A DNA stretch of 64,000 nucleotides from Micromonospora sp. NBC_00421 (GTDB lineage: Bacteria > Actinomycetota > Actinomycetes > Mycobacteriales > Micromonosporaceae). Made by a program: the position numbers and the translations under genes. Where the stretch lies: the NCBI RefSeq assembly GCF_036017915.1, contig NZ_CP107929.1, positions 1,674,001 through 1,738,000 of the forward strand, in the 5' to 3' direction. This document shows positions 1 to 8,272 of this stretch, one piece after another. Each line of letters opens with the position of its first letter. Positions within the stretch are counted from its first letter, which is position 1. The notes under the pieces are model-generated. The model was not told where the DNA came from. It made no database searches and saw only the letters and a list, made by a program, of their open reading frames with translations.

Positions 1-1184
1 ACTTCCTCTACCTGCCGCTGCTGCCCGAGGTGGCCGCCGGGGTGGTCGAGCCGGCCCGGATTTCCGTGCCGTTGACCGGCACGCTGCCCGGGGTGCGGGT
101 GGTCGTCGGCGAGGCCGACCGGGTCGACCTGCAGAACCGCTGGGTCGGGTTCACCAACCAGGAGGGGGATCGGGGCCAGTTGGCCTACGACCGGCTGGTG
201 CTCTCCGTCGGCAGCGTCAACAAGCTGCTCCCCATCCCCGGGGTGACCGAGTACGCCCACGGCTTCCGGGGCCTGCCGGAGGCGGTCTACCTGCACGACC
301 ACGTGGTCCGCCAGATCGAGCTGGCGGAGCAGGCGGAGGACCCGGCCGAGCAGCAGGCCCGGGCCACCTTCGTGGTGGTGGGCGCGGGCTACACCGGCAC
401 CGAGGTCGCGGCACACGGGCAACTCTTCACCGACGCGCTACGGGCGCAGCGGCCCCGGTTGCGGGTCCGCCCCCGGTGGATGCTGCTCGACGTGGCCCCC
501 CGGGTGCTGCCGGAACTTGACGAACGGATGTCGAGGACCGCCGACCGGGTGCTGCGCCGCCGGGGCGTCGACGTACGGATGGGCACCTCGGTCGCCGAGG
601 CCACTGCCGACGGGGTACGGCTCACCGACGGCGAGTACGTCCCGACCTGCACGCTGGCCTGGTGCGTCGGGGTACGCCCCGACCCGTTCGTGGCCGAGCT
701 GGGCCTGCGGACCGAGAAAGGCCGGTTGGTGGTCGACGAGTACCTCAACGTCCCCGGTTTCCCCGAGGTGTACGCCTGCGGTGACGCCGCCGCCGTGCCG
801 GACCTGGCCCGCCCCGGGCAGATCTGCGCGATGACCGCCCAGCACGCGCAGCGGCAGGGCAAGCTCGCCGCGCAGAACATCGCCGCCTCCTACGGTCACG
901 GCCGGCGTCGCCCGTACAAGCATCACGATCTGGGCTGGGTGGTCGACCTGGGGGGTAAGGACGCGGCGGCGAACCCGCTGAAGCTGTCGCTGTCCGGGTT
1001 GCCCGCCAAGGCGGTCACCCGTGGCTACCACCTGTTGGCGATGCCCGGCAACCGGGCCCGGGTGAGCGCGGACTGGGTGCTCGACGCCGCGCTGACCCGG
1101 CCGGCGACGCAGCTCGGCCTGGTCCCGGCCAACGCCGTCCCGTTGGAGAGCTCTTCGCCCGAGGTGCCCGTGCGCACCCGCTGA
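1..1184 (+). CDS. Type II NADH dehydrogenase-like FAD oxidoreductase (5' end outside window)
   Basis: Membrane-peripheral flavoprotein of the NDH-2 family, which passes electrons from NADH to quinone without proton pumping. The reading frame is open from base 3, and the residues encoded before the first GTG (bases 3-29) continue the family pattern (FLYLPLLPEV followed by AAGVVEPARI), so the true start lies upstream. The NADH-binding motif VVGAGYTGTEVA lies near codons 113-124 counted from the GTG at 30. The C-terminal FAD motif YACGDAAAVPD is at about 247-257. A hydrophobic C-terminal part could dock at the membrane. The stop is followed at once by a strong hairpin. Family assignment is firm; the quinone specificity is inferred. 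Confidence 0.88.
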   Translation, partial: FLYLPLLPEVAAGVVEPARISVPLTGTLPGVRVVVGEADRVDLQNRWVGFTNQEGDRGQLAYDRLVLSVGSVNKLLPIPGVTEYAHGFRGLPEAVYLHDHVVRQIELAEQAEDPAEQQARATFVVVGAGYTGTEVAAHGQLFTDALRAQRPRLRVRPRWMLLDVAPRVLPELDERMSRTADRVLRRRGVDVRMGTSVAEATADGVRLTDGEYVPTCTLAWCVGVRPDPFVAELGLRTEKGRLVVDEYLNVPGFPEVYACGDAAAVPDLARPGQICAMTAQHAQRQGKLAAQNIAASYGHGRRRPYKHHDLGWVVDLGGKDAAANPLKLSLSGLPAKAVTRGYHLLAMPGNRARVSADWVLDAALTRPATQLGLVPANAVPLESSSPEVPVRTR

Positions 1185-1196
1185 CCGGAAATGATC

Positions 1197-1228
1197 GGTC
1201 CGGCCGCCGGTCATCCGGCGGCCGGACC
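1197..1228. terminator. Bidirectional hairpin terminator between convergent genes
   Basis: Perfect inverted repeat: the 14-base arm GGTCCGGCCGCCGG, the loop TCAT and its exact complement. It sits between the convergent NDH-2 gene and the AI-2E permease gene and includes the permease stop codon. There is no T-run, as is common for actinobacterial terminators. Confidence 0.65.
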
Positions 1229-2317
1229 GTGCTGGTCGGTCCCGTGCCCGTCGGTCCCGTGTTCGGCGGGGGCGGGGAGGGGTCGCCGGTCGGCGGGGGC
1301 GAACTCGCGCAGCAGGAGTTGGACGATCCCGGCGGCCGGAATGGCCAGCAACGCACCGACCAGCCCGGCCAGTTCGGCCGCGACGAGCACGCTGACCAGC
1401 ACGGTGAGCGGGTTGAGCCGGACCGCCCGGGACATGATCAGCGGTTGCAGCAGGTGGTTCTCCACCTGTTGGTAGACGACGAAGAAGACGAGCACCACGA
1501 TTCCGGCGGTCGGGGAGCGCAGGAAACCGGCCCCGGCCGCGACGATCGCCCCGAGCGTCGCGCCCACCAGCGGGATCAGGTCGGCGATCGCCACCAGCAG
1601 CGCGATCACCGCCGCGAACGGCACCCCCACCAGGACCAGCACGACGTACGTCCCGAGTCCGCAGATCACGCTGATCAGCAGGTTCCCGCTGAGATAGCCG
1701 GTGATGGTCCGCGCGGCGCCCCGCCCGATCCGGTCCAGGCGCACCGCCGTGTCGTCGCCGACCGCCCCGAGGGTCGCCCGGATGATCCGGGGCGACTCCA
1801 GCACCATCAGGTACGCCAGCACGACGACGGTGACCGTGCCGGCGAGGGTCTGCAACACGCCCCGGAGCAGCCCCACCGCCGGTTGGCGCAGCTCACCGCC
1901 GTACCGCTGGACCTGGTCGGAGTGGTGACGGGCGTACCCCAGCAGGCCGAGCCGGTCGAGCAGGCCACCCAGCGGCCCCTGGCCGGCGCGGGTCTGCCGC
2001 AGCAGGTCGGGGGCCCGGTCGGCGAACCGACCCAGCTCGTCCAGCAACGGCACCAGGATCACCGCGCCGACCGCCGTCAACAGCCCGAACACGGCGAGGA
2101 AGACCAGCAGGGTGGCGAGGGCACGGTGCCGCACCAGGCGGCGTTCCACCCGGTCCACCAGGGGTTTGACGGCCACCGCGAGGAACGCGGCGAGCAGGAT
2201 CCAGCTGAGCACCCGCCGGGTGGACCAGAGCAGGCCGAGCCCGACGACGACCGCCAGCACCAGACCGATGACGATCAGTGCCCGGCGAGCGGTGCCACGA
2301 TCGTCGGCGGTACTCAT
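1211..2317 (-). CDS. AI-2E family transporter (PerM-like membrane protein)
   Basis: Polytopic inner-membrane protein of 368 residues, matching the AI-2E exporter/PerM family in length and in the pattern of two N-terminal membrane segments (about 12-60), a third near 70-90, a soluble middle region, then a block of hydrophobic segments (about 155-345). Phrases such as VVYQQVENHLLQPLIMSRAV near 285-305 are hallmark PerM family sequence. The substrate is unknown; most family members outside enteric bacteria have no tie to autoinducer-2, and some are Na+/H+ antiporters. ATG start at 2317. Its tail overlaps the shared terminator with the preceding convergent gene. Confidence 0.88.
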   Translation of the reverse strand: MSTADDRGTARRALIVIGLVLAVVVGLGLLWSTRRVLSWILLAAFLAVAVKPLVDRVERRLVRHRALATLLVFLAVFGLLTAVGAVILVPLLDELGRFADRAPDLLRQTRAGQGPLGGLLDRLGLLGYARHHSDQVQRYGGELRQPAVGLLRGVLQTLAGTVTVVVLAYLMVLESPRIIRATLGAVGDDTAVRLDRIGRGAARTITGYLSGNLLISVICGLGTYVVLVLVGVPFAAVIALLVAIADLIPLVGATLGAIVAAGAGFLRSPTAGIVVLVFFVVYQQVENHLLQPLIMSRAVRLNPLTVLVSVLVAAELAGLVGALLAIPAAGIVQLLLREFAPADRRPLPAPAEHGTDGHGTDQHGPAAG

Positions 2318-2438
2318 CCGCCGCGGCTACCCGGCGTCGGGGTCCGGAAACCCCGCCCCAGGGTGGCCCGCCCGACAATGACCCGTCGGCGTACCCCGGT
2401 GACCCGCCCGTCCGTAACCGCTCCCGGGGGTGGGCCGG

Positions 2439-3284
2439 TCAGCCGGCGAGGGTGGCGTCCCGGGCTGGCCGTGCCCCGCCGACGAAGGCGTCCAACGCGG
2501 TCCCGTGCAGCACCCCGCCGGGCACCTGGTCGGTGGCGGCCCGGGTGGTCAGCCGCCCCACCGGCAGCCGTCCCGGGGCGCGGGTGCCGGCCAACACGAC
2601 GTTGCCGTACCGCCGGCCGCGCAGCATCCGCCGGTCGGCGACCAGGCAGACGTCGGCCAGGACCGCGCGCAGGGTGGCCACCTGGACCCGGGTGAAGACC
2701 AGCGGCGGCAGGTCGGTGACGTTGACCAGGTAGCCGCCGCCCGGCCGCAGGACCCGGGCCACCTCGGTGACGAACTCCACGCCGGCCACGTGCGCCGGCA
2801 TCCGGGCCGCCCGGTAGATGTCCGCCAGCACGAGGTCGTACGCGTCGTCGGGCGTACCGCCGACCGCCTCCCGCGCGTCGGCGACCTCGACCCGTACCTG
2901 TGGTGGCACCGGGGGCAGTTCCCGGTCGACAAGCGCCACCACCGCCGGATCCCGCTCGACGACCCGCTGCGTCGAGCCGGGGCGGGTCGCCGCGACGTAC
3001 CGGGGCAGGGTCAGCGCACCGCCGCCCAGGTGCAGCACGTCCAGCGGCCGACCGGCGGGAGCGGCGAGGTCGACCAGGGCGGCCATCCGGCGGACGTACT
3101 CGAAGTGCAGGTGACGCGGATCGGTCACGTCGACGTACGACTGGGCGACGCCCCCGGCGAGCAGCACGCGCCCGCTACGGCGGGCCGGGTCGACGACCAG
3201 TTCCAGCCGGTCGTCGTCGCCCGCGACCCCGGCGGCTTCGGCACGCGCGGCGGGGTCGCCCCGCTGGCTGGCGGCAGGGTCCAT
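2439..3284 (-). CDS. Spermidine-synthase-like SAM-fold protein
   Basis: Soluble protein of 281 residues with a Rossmann methyltransferase/aminopropyltransferase fold. The ATG at 3284 is chosen because the homologous core starts shortly after it. The glycine motif LHLGGGALTLPRY is followed by an acidic partner (VVERDPAVV), a second acidic site (VADAREAV) and the catalytic-region LVLADIYRA, then RPGGGYLVNVTDLP. Actinobacteria carry many such stand-alone domains annotated as fused MFS/spermidine synthase. The polyamine-binding residues of true SpeE are not clearly conserved, so polyamine synthesis is doubtful. It reads away from the downstream signalling cluster and shares no operon with it. Confidence 0.7.
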   Translation of the reverse strand: MDPAASQRGDPAARAEAAGVAGDDDRLELVVDPARRSGRVLLAGGVAQSYVDVTDPRHLHFEYVRRMAALVDLAAPAGRPLDVLHLGGGALTLPRYVAATRPGSTQRVVERDPAVVALVDRELPPVPPQVRVEVADAREAVGGTPDDAYDLVLADIYRAARMPAHVAGVEFVTEVARVLRPGGGYLVNVTDLPPLVFTRVQVATLRAVLADVCLVADRRMLRGRRYGNVVLAGTRAPGRLPVGRLTTRAATDQVPGGVLHGTALDAFVGGARPARDATLAG

Positions 3285-3473
3285 GCCGGCACGGTAACCC
3301 AGGTCCCGCGGTGCGGTCGCGCCCGCACCGGCAGCACCGGGAGACACACCGACCGCGTGGCCGGAGGGTCCGCCCGCCGCTTCACTCCCCGGGGGTGAGG
3401 GGTGCTCACCCGCCCGGGGCAGATCATCGAGCCGACCGGAGGTCTTCCGAGGCACGCGGAAGGGAAGGTCGTC

Positions 3474-3809
3474 ATGAAGAGGATCGTCGAGATCGTCCCG
3501 GCTCGTCCCGGCTGGTATTCGCGGTGGCAGGTCGGCCCCGAGGTGACGCGGTGCTACCCGGTGAGTCTCTGGGCCCTGGTGGAGGAGGCCGACGGCTCGG
3601 GACGTGAGGTGGTGGGCATGGACTGCGCCGGCCAGTGGCCCGGAGCGGAGGAGAACGAGTCGGGCGGCGGATTCGTCAGGTACCTGTTCCAGATGCCCGA
3701 TTCCGGCCTTCCGGAGGACGTCGCACCGCCGTCCTCTGCCGCGCCGAACTCGACAGGTCCCCGGCGGCAACCCGCCGTCGCGGCGGATCGGCCCGCCGTG
3801 GCCGCGTGA
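3474..3809 (+). CDS. Conserved-looking small hypothetical protein
   Basis: A 111-residue protein with no recognised domain. The ATG at 3474 has a purine-rich ribosome site (GGAAGGGAAGG) about six bases upstream, which decides the start over an earlier in-frame ATG at 3402. The N-terminal half is ordered in character (MKRIVEIVPARPGWYSRWQV, then a VSLWALVEEADG segment and YLFQMPD), with tryptophans and tyrosines in a beta-rich pattern. The last 35 residues are low-complexity, rich in Ala, Pro and Ser. It stands next to two oppositely oriented STAS genes; no function can be assigned. Confidence 0.6.
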   Translation: MKRIVEIVPARPGWYSRWQVGPEVTRCYPVSLWALVEEADGSGREVVGMDCAGQWPGAEENESGGGFVRYLFQMPDSGLPEDVAPPSSAAPNSTGPRRQPAVAADRPAVAA

Positions 3810-3830
3810 CCGACCGGTCGACGAGGTGGC

Positions 3831-4184
3831 TCAGCCCACCTCGCGCGCGTCGTCGACGACGCGCGCCGCCTGTTGCTCCACGGCCAGCAACTCGGCCAGG
3901 CCGGTACGGTCGAGCAGCTGTTGGAGCCGGGTGCCGACCCCGGTCAACCGGACCGACCCGGTGCCGCCCTGGCTGAGCACCACGAAGGCGCTCAGACCAG
4001 ACGAGTCGCACAGGCCGACCCCGTCGACGTCGATCGTCAACTCGTGGTAGCCGTCCGCACGGGCTCGGGTCGCCGCGTCGACCAGCTCCGACGCGGTGTC
4101 GAAGTCGAGGTCACCGGTCACCCGCAGCAGGGCACGGCCGGCCTCGATCCGGGTCACCTCGATGGACAACAGCGGCGGACGCAT
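3831..4184 (-). CDS. STAS-domain anti-anti-sigma factor
   Basis: A 117-residue single-domain protein of the SpoIIAA/RsbV type. In partner switching, the unphosphorylated form binds a kinase/anti-sigma factor and frees a sigma factor; phosphorylation on one serine blocks this. The phosphosite loop is intact: GLCDSSGLSAF with Ser61 in the key position. The beta strand GRALLRVTGDLDF leads into the domain. ATG at 4184 is preferred; GGAGG is present but only one base from the ATG, so the start is less certain. It lies in tandem with a second STAS gene on the same strand, about 100 bases apart, and close to the PP2C gene. Confidence 0.85.
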   Translation of the reverse strand: MRPPLLSIEVTRIEAGRALLRVTGDLDFDTASELVDAATRARADGYHELTIDVDGVGLCDSSGLSAFVVLSQGGTGSVRLTGVGTRLQQLLDRTGLAELLAVEQQAARVVDDAREVG

Positions 4185-4288
4185 GCCTCCATGTTCCCAG
4201 CAGACGGTGATCGGGAAACGCCCGGGGTTGCGGCGGGGACGGGGGAACCGGGCCGGCGGAACCGGGCCGGCCCGACCGGTCGTCCGGT

Positions 4289-4681
4289 TCAACCGGAGGC
4301 GGCGGATCGCTGCGGGGCGGGGACGGCGGACTGCGCCGGCAACGGACGCGCCAGCAGACCCGTGACCCCCGTCATGTCGAGGATGGTCGTCAGGAACCGG
4401 GGCGTGGCCCGCAGCCGGATCAGCGTCCCGCCCCGTTGGCCCTCGCGCCAGGCGTGGACGATGACCGACAGGCCGGTGCTGTCGAGGAAGAGCAGCCCGG
4501 AGAAGTCGAAGACGATCACCGTCGGTCGTTCCGTCAACAGCCGGTCGACCTCGGCACGCACCGGACCGGAGGTGGTGAAGGTCAGCTCACCGCCGACCGA
4601 GACGACCGGCGACCGGGGATCGGCGCGGTCCACCGACATGGTCAGCGGGGCAGCCTGGGGATTCCTGCCATGGGGCACCAC
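4289..4681 (-). CDS. STAS-domain anti-anti-sigma factor (second copy)
   Basis: A 130-residue STAS protein with an intact phosphosite, LLFLDSTGLSVIV (Ser68). The GTG at 4681 is chosen because GGAAAGG lies six bases upstream; an ATG at 4639 would remove 14 residues but lacks a good ribosome site. It is divergent from the PP2C phosphatase at 4882, with about 200 bases between, and upstream of the other STAS gene on the same strand. It is not a recent duplicate of the neighbouring STAS, because the sequences differ outside the motif. Probable substrate of the adjacent SpoIIE-type phosphatase (inference from position). Confidence 0.85.
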   Translation of the reverse strand: MVPHGRNPQAAPLTMSVDRADPRSPVVSVGGELTFTTSGPVRAEVDRLLTERPTVIVFDFSGLLFLDSTGLSVIVHAWREGQRGGTLIRLRATPRFLTTILDMTGVTGLLARPLPAQSAVPAPQRSAASG

Positions 4682-4881
4682 GTCACGCCTTTCCGCATGC
4701 CCGACGGGTCGGGCCCGACTTCGCCGGATCGTAACAATCTCCCGGGGCGGCCGCAGCAGGTGCGGAACCGCGGTGCGGTGGCGGTATCGGCGTTCCGGCG
4801 TAGGCTGAGTGGAACAGATCGGAACTTACCGGCTACCTCCGCGGCAGAGCGGACGGCGACAAGGGGAGTGGGGCTCAACTG

Positions 4882-6654
4882 GTGACTGCTGCCGACGTCA
4901 GGGGCTTCGACCCGGGCGACGGGCGGATCTCCATGTCGAGCGCCGGACGGGCTGCGGCCCGGGCCGTCGGCGCCGTCGGCGGGCTCCCGCCATTGGCCCC
5001 GGACCGGGGTGACCCCGAGCCTGCCTGGTCGGAGGTGGTCGAGCACTTCCGCGAGGGCCTGGTCGTCTGCGACGCCGCCGGCGTGGTACGACACGTCAGT
5101 CCGGTCGCCAAGCGGCTGCTGCCCGAGGTGGCACCCGGCCGTCACCTGGCCGCTGCCGGGCTCGCCGTGCTGACCGAGGTCGGCGCCGAGCGGGACGGAT
5201 TCGGTCATCACGGTAGGCGGCTGCGGATCCGCCGGGTGCCGCTGTCCGGGTCCCGTAGCTGCCTCTATGTCGAGGACGTCACCGACAGCGTCTCGCGCGC
5301 GGACGCGTTGCTCGCCGAGCGGGCCCGGTCCACGTTCCTCGCCGTGGTCGGCGAGAAGCTCGGCAACCCGCTGCACCCCGACCGGGCCGCCGCCGCGGTG
5401 GTGCGGCTCAGCGTACCCACCCTGGCGGAGGTGGCGGTGCTGGTGCTGGCCCCCCGCTCCGGGCGGGCCCGCTGGTGGCGGGCGACCCGGGTCGACGACG
5501 AGTCCCCCACTGTGGACAGCGGCGTGCTGCCCGCCGCAGCGCTGCCCTCGGCGATCACCGAGGGTCTGTCCGGGGTGGAACCACAAGCGGTGGACTGGCT
5601 CGTCGAGCAGGCTGCCGAGGCCGGCTGGCTGCCGGGGCTGTCGGTCCGGGAGGTGACCGCCTGGGCGGTTCCGCTGCCCGGTCGGGACGCCCCGGCCGGG
5701 GTGCTGCTGGTGGCTCGCCTCCTCCGCGGGTACGACGACGCCGACGTGGCACTCGTCCGGGCCTTCGCTGCCCGGGCCGGGGCAGCGCTCACCACCGCGC
5801 TCCTCTACCGCAACCAGACCGAGGTGGCCGACACCCTCCAGGCCAGTCTGGTGCCGGTGGAGCCGACCGTGGCGGACGGCGTGCAGTGGGGGACTGCGTA
5901 CCGACCGGCCCAGGCGAGCCTGCGGATCGGCGGCGACTTCTACGGCGCGCACCGGTTGGCCGACGGCGGGTCGGTGTTCTTCCTCGGCGACGTCTCCGGC
6001 AAGGGGGTGGAGGCCGCCGTCTTCACCGGGCAGTTGCGCCAGTGCCTGCAGGCGCTGTACCGCGTCGAGTCCCGTCCCGGCCGGTTGTTGAAGCTGCTCA
6101 ACGATGCCCTGCTGGAGACCACCCAGGCCCATGGCCAGGGCCGTTTCGCGACAATGGTGCTCGGGGTGGTACGCCCGCAGCGCGACGGGGGCCTTTCGTT
6201 GACCATGGCCGGCGGCGGTCACCTACCGCCGCTGGTGCTGCGCAACTCCGGCGAGGTCGAAACGGTGCCGCTGAGCGGAATGCTGATCGGCGTGGTCCCC
6301 GATCCCCGGATCGGCGAGGTCACCGTCCGGCTGGCGCCGGGGGAGACCTGCCTGCTCTACAGCGACGGGGTGACCGAGGCGCGGGGCGGTCGCCGTGGTG
6401 ACGAGCAGTTCGGGCAGGGCCGGCTGGTGCACGCGGTGACCGGCTGTCACCGGATGCCCGCCCCGGCGCTCGCCGAGCGGATCGAACAGGTCACCGGCGA
6501 CTGGCTGGCGCACGGCGACCACGACGACATCGCCGTGCTCGCGTTGCGGGCGACCGGCCCGGCCGGCCGCCCCCAGCGACACCTGCACTCGGTGCCTGTC
6601 ATGACGGACCCGGCCGGGACGGACCCGGCCGGGGAGGGGACGTCCCCCTCGTGA
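4882..6654 (+). CDS. PAS-GAF-PP2C (SpoIIE-type) protein phosphatase
   Basis: Cytoplasmic 590-residue serine phosphatase that would dephosphorylate STAS proteins. Domains in order: a PAS-like sensor at about 50-135 (HFREGLVVCDAAGVVRHVSP), a GAF-like region at about 160-310, and a SpoIIE/PP2C domain at about 320-585. Metal-binding acidic residues are present: Asp352 in IGGDFYGA, Asp370 in FLGDVSGKG, the LLYSDGVTEARGG motif, and HGDHDDIAVL near the end. The GTG at 4882 follows a G-rich ribosome site. The next gene starts inside its stop (GTGA overlap at 6651), so phosphatase and B12 sensor are translationally coupled. No membrane segment is visible. Confidence 0.9.
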   Translation: MTAADVRGFDPGDGRISMSSAGRAAARAVGAVGGLPPLAPDRGDPEPAWSEVVEHFREGLVVCDAAGVVRHVSPVAKRLLPEVAPGRHLAAAGLAVLTEVGAERDGFGHHGRRLRIRRVPLSGSRSCLYVEDVTDSVSRADALLAERARSTFLAVVGEKLGNPLHPDRAAAAVVRLSVPTLAEVAVLVLAPRSGRARWWRATRVDDESPTVDSGVLPAAALPSAITEGLSGVEPQAVDWLVEQAAEAGWLPGLSVREVTAWAVPLPGRDAPAGVLLVARLLRGYDDADVALVRAFAARAGAALTTALLYRNQTEVADTLQASLVPVEPTVADGVQWGTAYRPAQASLRIGGDFYGAHRLADGGSVFFLGDVSGKGVEAAVFTGQLRQCLQALYRVESRPGRLLKLLNDALLETTQAHGQGRFATMVLGVVRPQRDGGLSLTMAGGGHLPPLVLRNSGEVETVPLSGMLIGVVPDPRIGEVTVRLAPGETCLLYSDGVTEARGGRRGDEQFGQGRLVHAVTGCHRMPAPALAERIEQVTGDWLAHGDHDDIAVLALRATGPAGRPQRHLHSVPVMTDPAGTDPAGEGTSPS

Positions 6655-7709
6655 CCGCCCCGGCCGACCCGTCGCACGCCGTGACCACCACGTCCCGCGC
6701 CCTGGACGACTTTCTCGTCACCCTCGCGGAGGCCGACGAGTACGGCGCGATCGAGGTGGCGACCGGGTTGCTCGACGCCGGTGTCCCGGCGGAGCGGGTG
6801 CTGCTCGAGCTGGTGGCCCCGGCGCAGAGCGAGGTGGGGGAGCGGTGGGCCCGCAACGAGTGGAGCGTGGCGCAGGAGCACGCCGCGACCCACATCAGCG
6901 AACGGGTGGTGGCGGCGGTCGCCGCGTACGCCGATCCGCGTCCCACCCGGGGGCGGATCGTGGTGGCCTGCATGGACGGTGAGTGGCACGCCCTGCCACC
7001 CCGGTTGGTCGCCGAGGTGCTGCGGTTGCGCGGCTGGCAGGTGACCTTCCTGGGCGCCAGTGTCCCGGCCGCCCATCTGGTGTCGTACCTGCACCGGCAC
7101 GACGCGTACGCGGTGGCGTTGGCCTGTGCCCTGCCGATGCGGCTGCCGTACGCGCACCGGATGGTCGAGGCGTGCCGGCGTTCTGACGTGCCGGTGGTGG
7201 TCGGCGGGCGCGGGTTCGGTGTGGACGGCCGGTGGGCCCGGCGGCTCGGTGTCGCCTGGGCACCGGACGCGCCGAGCGCGGCGGACCTGGTCGCCGACGA
7301 GCGGGCGTTGCGCCGGGTCGTCCCGGCGGACCTGGCCCACCTGGCCGACGACGAGTACGCCAGCCTGGTGAAGCGGCGCGGCGAGCTGATCGACTCGGCG
7401 GTGGCGGACCTGCGTGCCCGGGTGCCGGCGGTCGCGGGGTACACCTCGGCGCAGTGGGATGCCACGATCAGCGACCTCGGGCACGCGGTGGACTTCCTGG
7501 CTGCCGCCGTCTATGTCGACGACCCGGTGTTGTTCACCGATTTCGTGGCCTGGTGGGTGGCGATCCTGAGCAGTCGGGGCGTGCCGGCAGGGGCGGTCGC
7601 GTCCACCCTCGGCCACTACCGCCGTGCCCTGCGTGACTTCCCCCGGGCGGGACGGTTCGTGGCGCTGGGCGTGACGGCGAGCGTCGCCTCCGGTGGCGTC
7701 CGGCGCTGA
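6651..7709 (+). CDS. Cobalamin-binding sensor with Wx9EH photoreceptor motif
   Basis: A 352-residue protein. Residues about 20-95 form the helical cap of B12-binding modules and contain Trp66, then exactly nine residues, then Glu76-His77: the Wx9EH signature of CarH-type adenosylcobalamin light sensors. Residues about 100-205 form the Rossmann B12-binding domain: a lower-axial histidine candidate His113 in GEWHALPP (ExHxx with Pro for the usual Gly), a Ser in LGASVPAAHL, and VVVGGRGFG. The last ~140 residues are helical and unassigned; there is no MerR DNA-binding domain as in CarH. The GTG start overlaps the PP2C stop, so it probably tunes that phosphatase. Light sensing is inferred from the motif. 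Confidence 0.85.
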   Translation: MTAPADPSHAVTTTSRALDDFLVTLAEADEYGAIEVATGLLDAGVPAERVLLELVAPAQSEVGERWARNEWSVAQEHAATHISERVVAAVAAYADPRPTRGRIVVACMDGEWHALPPRLVAEVLRLRGWQVTFLGASVPAAHLVSYLHRHDAYAVALACALPMRLPYAHRMVEACRRSDVPVVVGGRGFGVDGRWARRLGVAWAPDAPSAADLVADERALRRVVPADLAHLADDEYASLVKRRGELIDSAVADLRARVPAVAGYTSAQWDATISDLGHAVDFLAAAVYVDDPVLFTDFVAWWVAILSSRGVPAGAVASTLGHYRRALRDFPRAGRFVALGVTASVASGGVRR

Positions 7710-7742
7710 CGCGGCGTTGCGGCCCTGCCGGGGACCGCTGCG

Positions 7743-7748
7743 TATACT
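7743..7748 (+). promoter_or_regulatory. Candidate -10 box for the third STAS gene
   Basis: TATACT, a near-consensus -10 hexamer that stands out in G+C-rich surroundings, about 48 bases before the chosen TTG start. No convincing -35 is seen at 16-18 bases. If used, transcription would begin near 7755, which rules out start codons before that. Confidence 0.4.
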
Positions 7749-7795
7749 TGCTGCACTGCAAGGGTCTGCCTGCGGTGGGAGCGAGAGGGACGACG

Positions 7796-8143
7796 TTGAC
7801 CTTCACCGTCACGCACACCGAGCGCGACGGTGGTGGCGCGTGCCTGCGGCTCGTCGGCGAGCTGGATCTCGGTGCGGCCGGAGCGCTCAACGCCGAGATC
7901 GACCGGCTCGCCGCCGCAGGTGAGCGACACCTGCTGCTCGACCTCACCGAGTTGACCTTCTGCGACTCCACAGGCATCGCGGCCTTCGTCCGTGGTGACA
8001 ACCTGGCCGCCGCCGGGGGCGGGTGGCTGCGACTGTTCGGGGCGACCGGCCGGGTGGACCGCGTCCTGCAGATCACCGGTCTGGCCGAGGTGCTGCGCTA
8101 CCAGCCGGACACCGTCGACCCGCGGTCGCAGGCCGCCCGGTGA
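7796..8143 (+). CDS. STAS-domain anti-anti-sigma factor (third copy)
   Basis: A 115-residue STAS protein with the sequence CLRLVGELDLGAAG followed by the intact phosphosite loop LTFCDSTGIAAF (Ser58). The start is the TTG at 7796, with GAGAGGG about seven bases upstream; a GTG at 7775 is an alternative. It lies 86 bases after the B12 sensor and on the same strand, with its own candidate -10 box, so it may be expressed both by read-through and independently. Likely partner of the PP2C phosphatase encoded upstream and of a kinase-type anti-sigma factor not found in this cluster. Confidence 0.84.
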   Translation: MTFTVTHTERDGGGACLRLVGELDLGAAGALNAEIDRLAAAGERHLLLDLTELTFCDSTGIAAFVRGDNLAAAGGGWLRLFGATGRVDRVLQITGLAEVLRYQPDTVDPRSQAAR

Positions 8144-8202
8144 TGGGCTAAATTTCCCCGCCAGCGGGTGACCGACCCGGTTCCCCGTCCTGCGGATGAC
8201 GC

Positions 8203-8228
8203 GTTCAGTTCCCCCGCCGACGGGGTAC
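8203..8228 (+). promoter_or_regulatory. Candidate SigB/SigF-type promoter
   Basis: GTTC at 8203-8206, 16 bases, then GGGTAC at 8223-8228. This fits the actinobacterial SigB/SigF class consensus (GTTT, 14-16 bases, GGGTAC/T) with one change in the upstream element. Predicted transcript start near 8236, about 37 bases before the response-regulator ATG. Confidence 0.45.
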
Positions 8229-8272
8229 CGACACCGTCGCCCCCCGATCGACGACACAGACAGGTTGAACCC

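Noticed and set aside
2439..3770. Longer N-terminal extension of the spermidine-synthase-like gene (start at 3770)
   Set aside because: The extra 162 residues are antisense to the small gene at 3474, low in family features and lack a ribosome site; ATG at 3284 fits the family.
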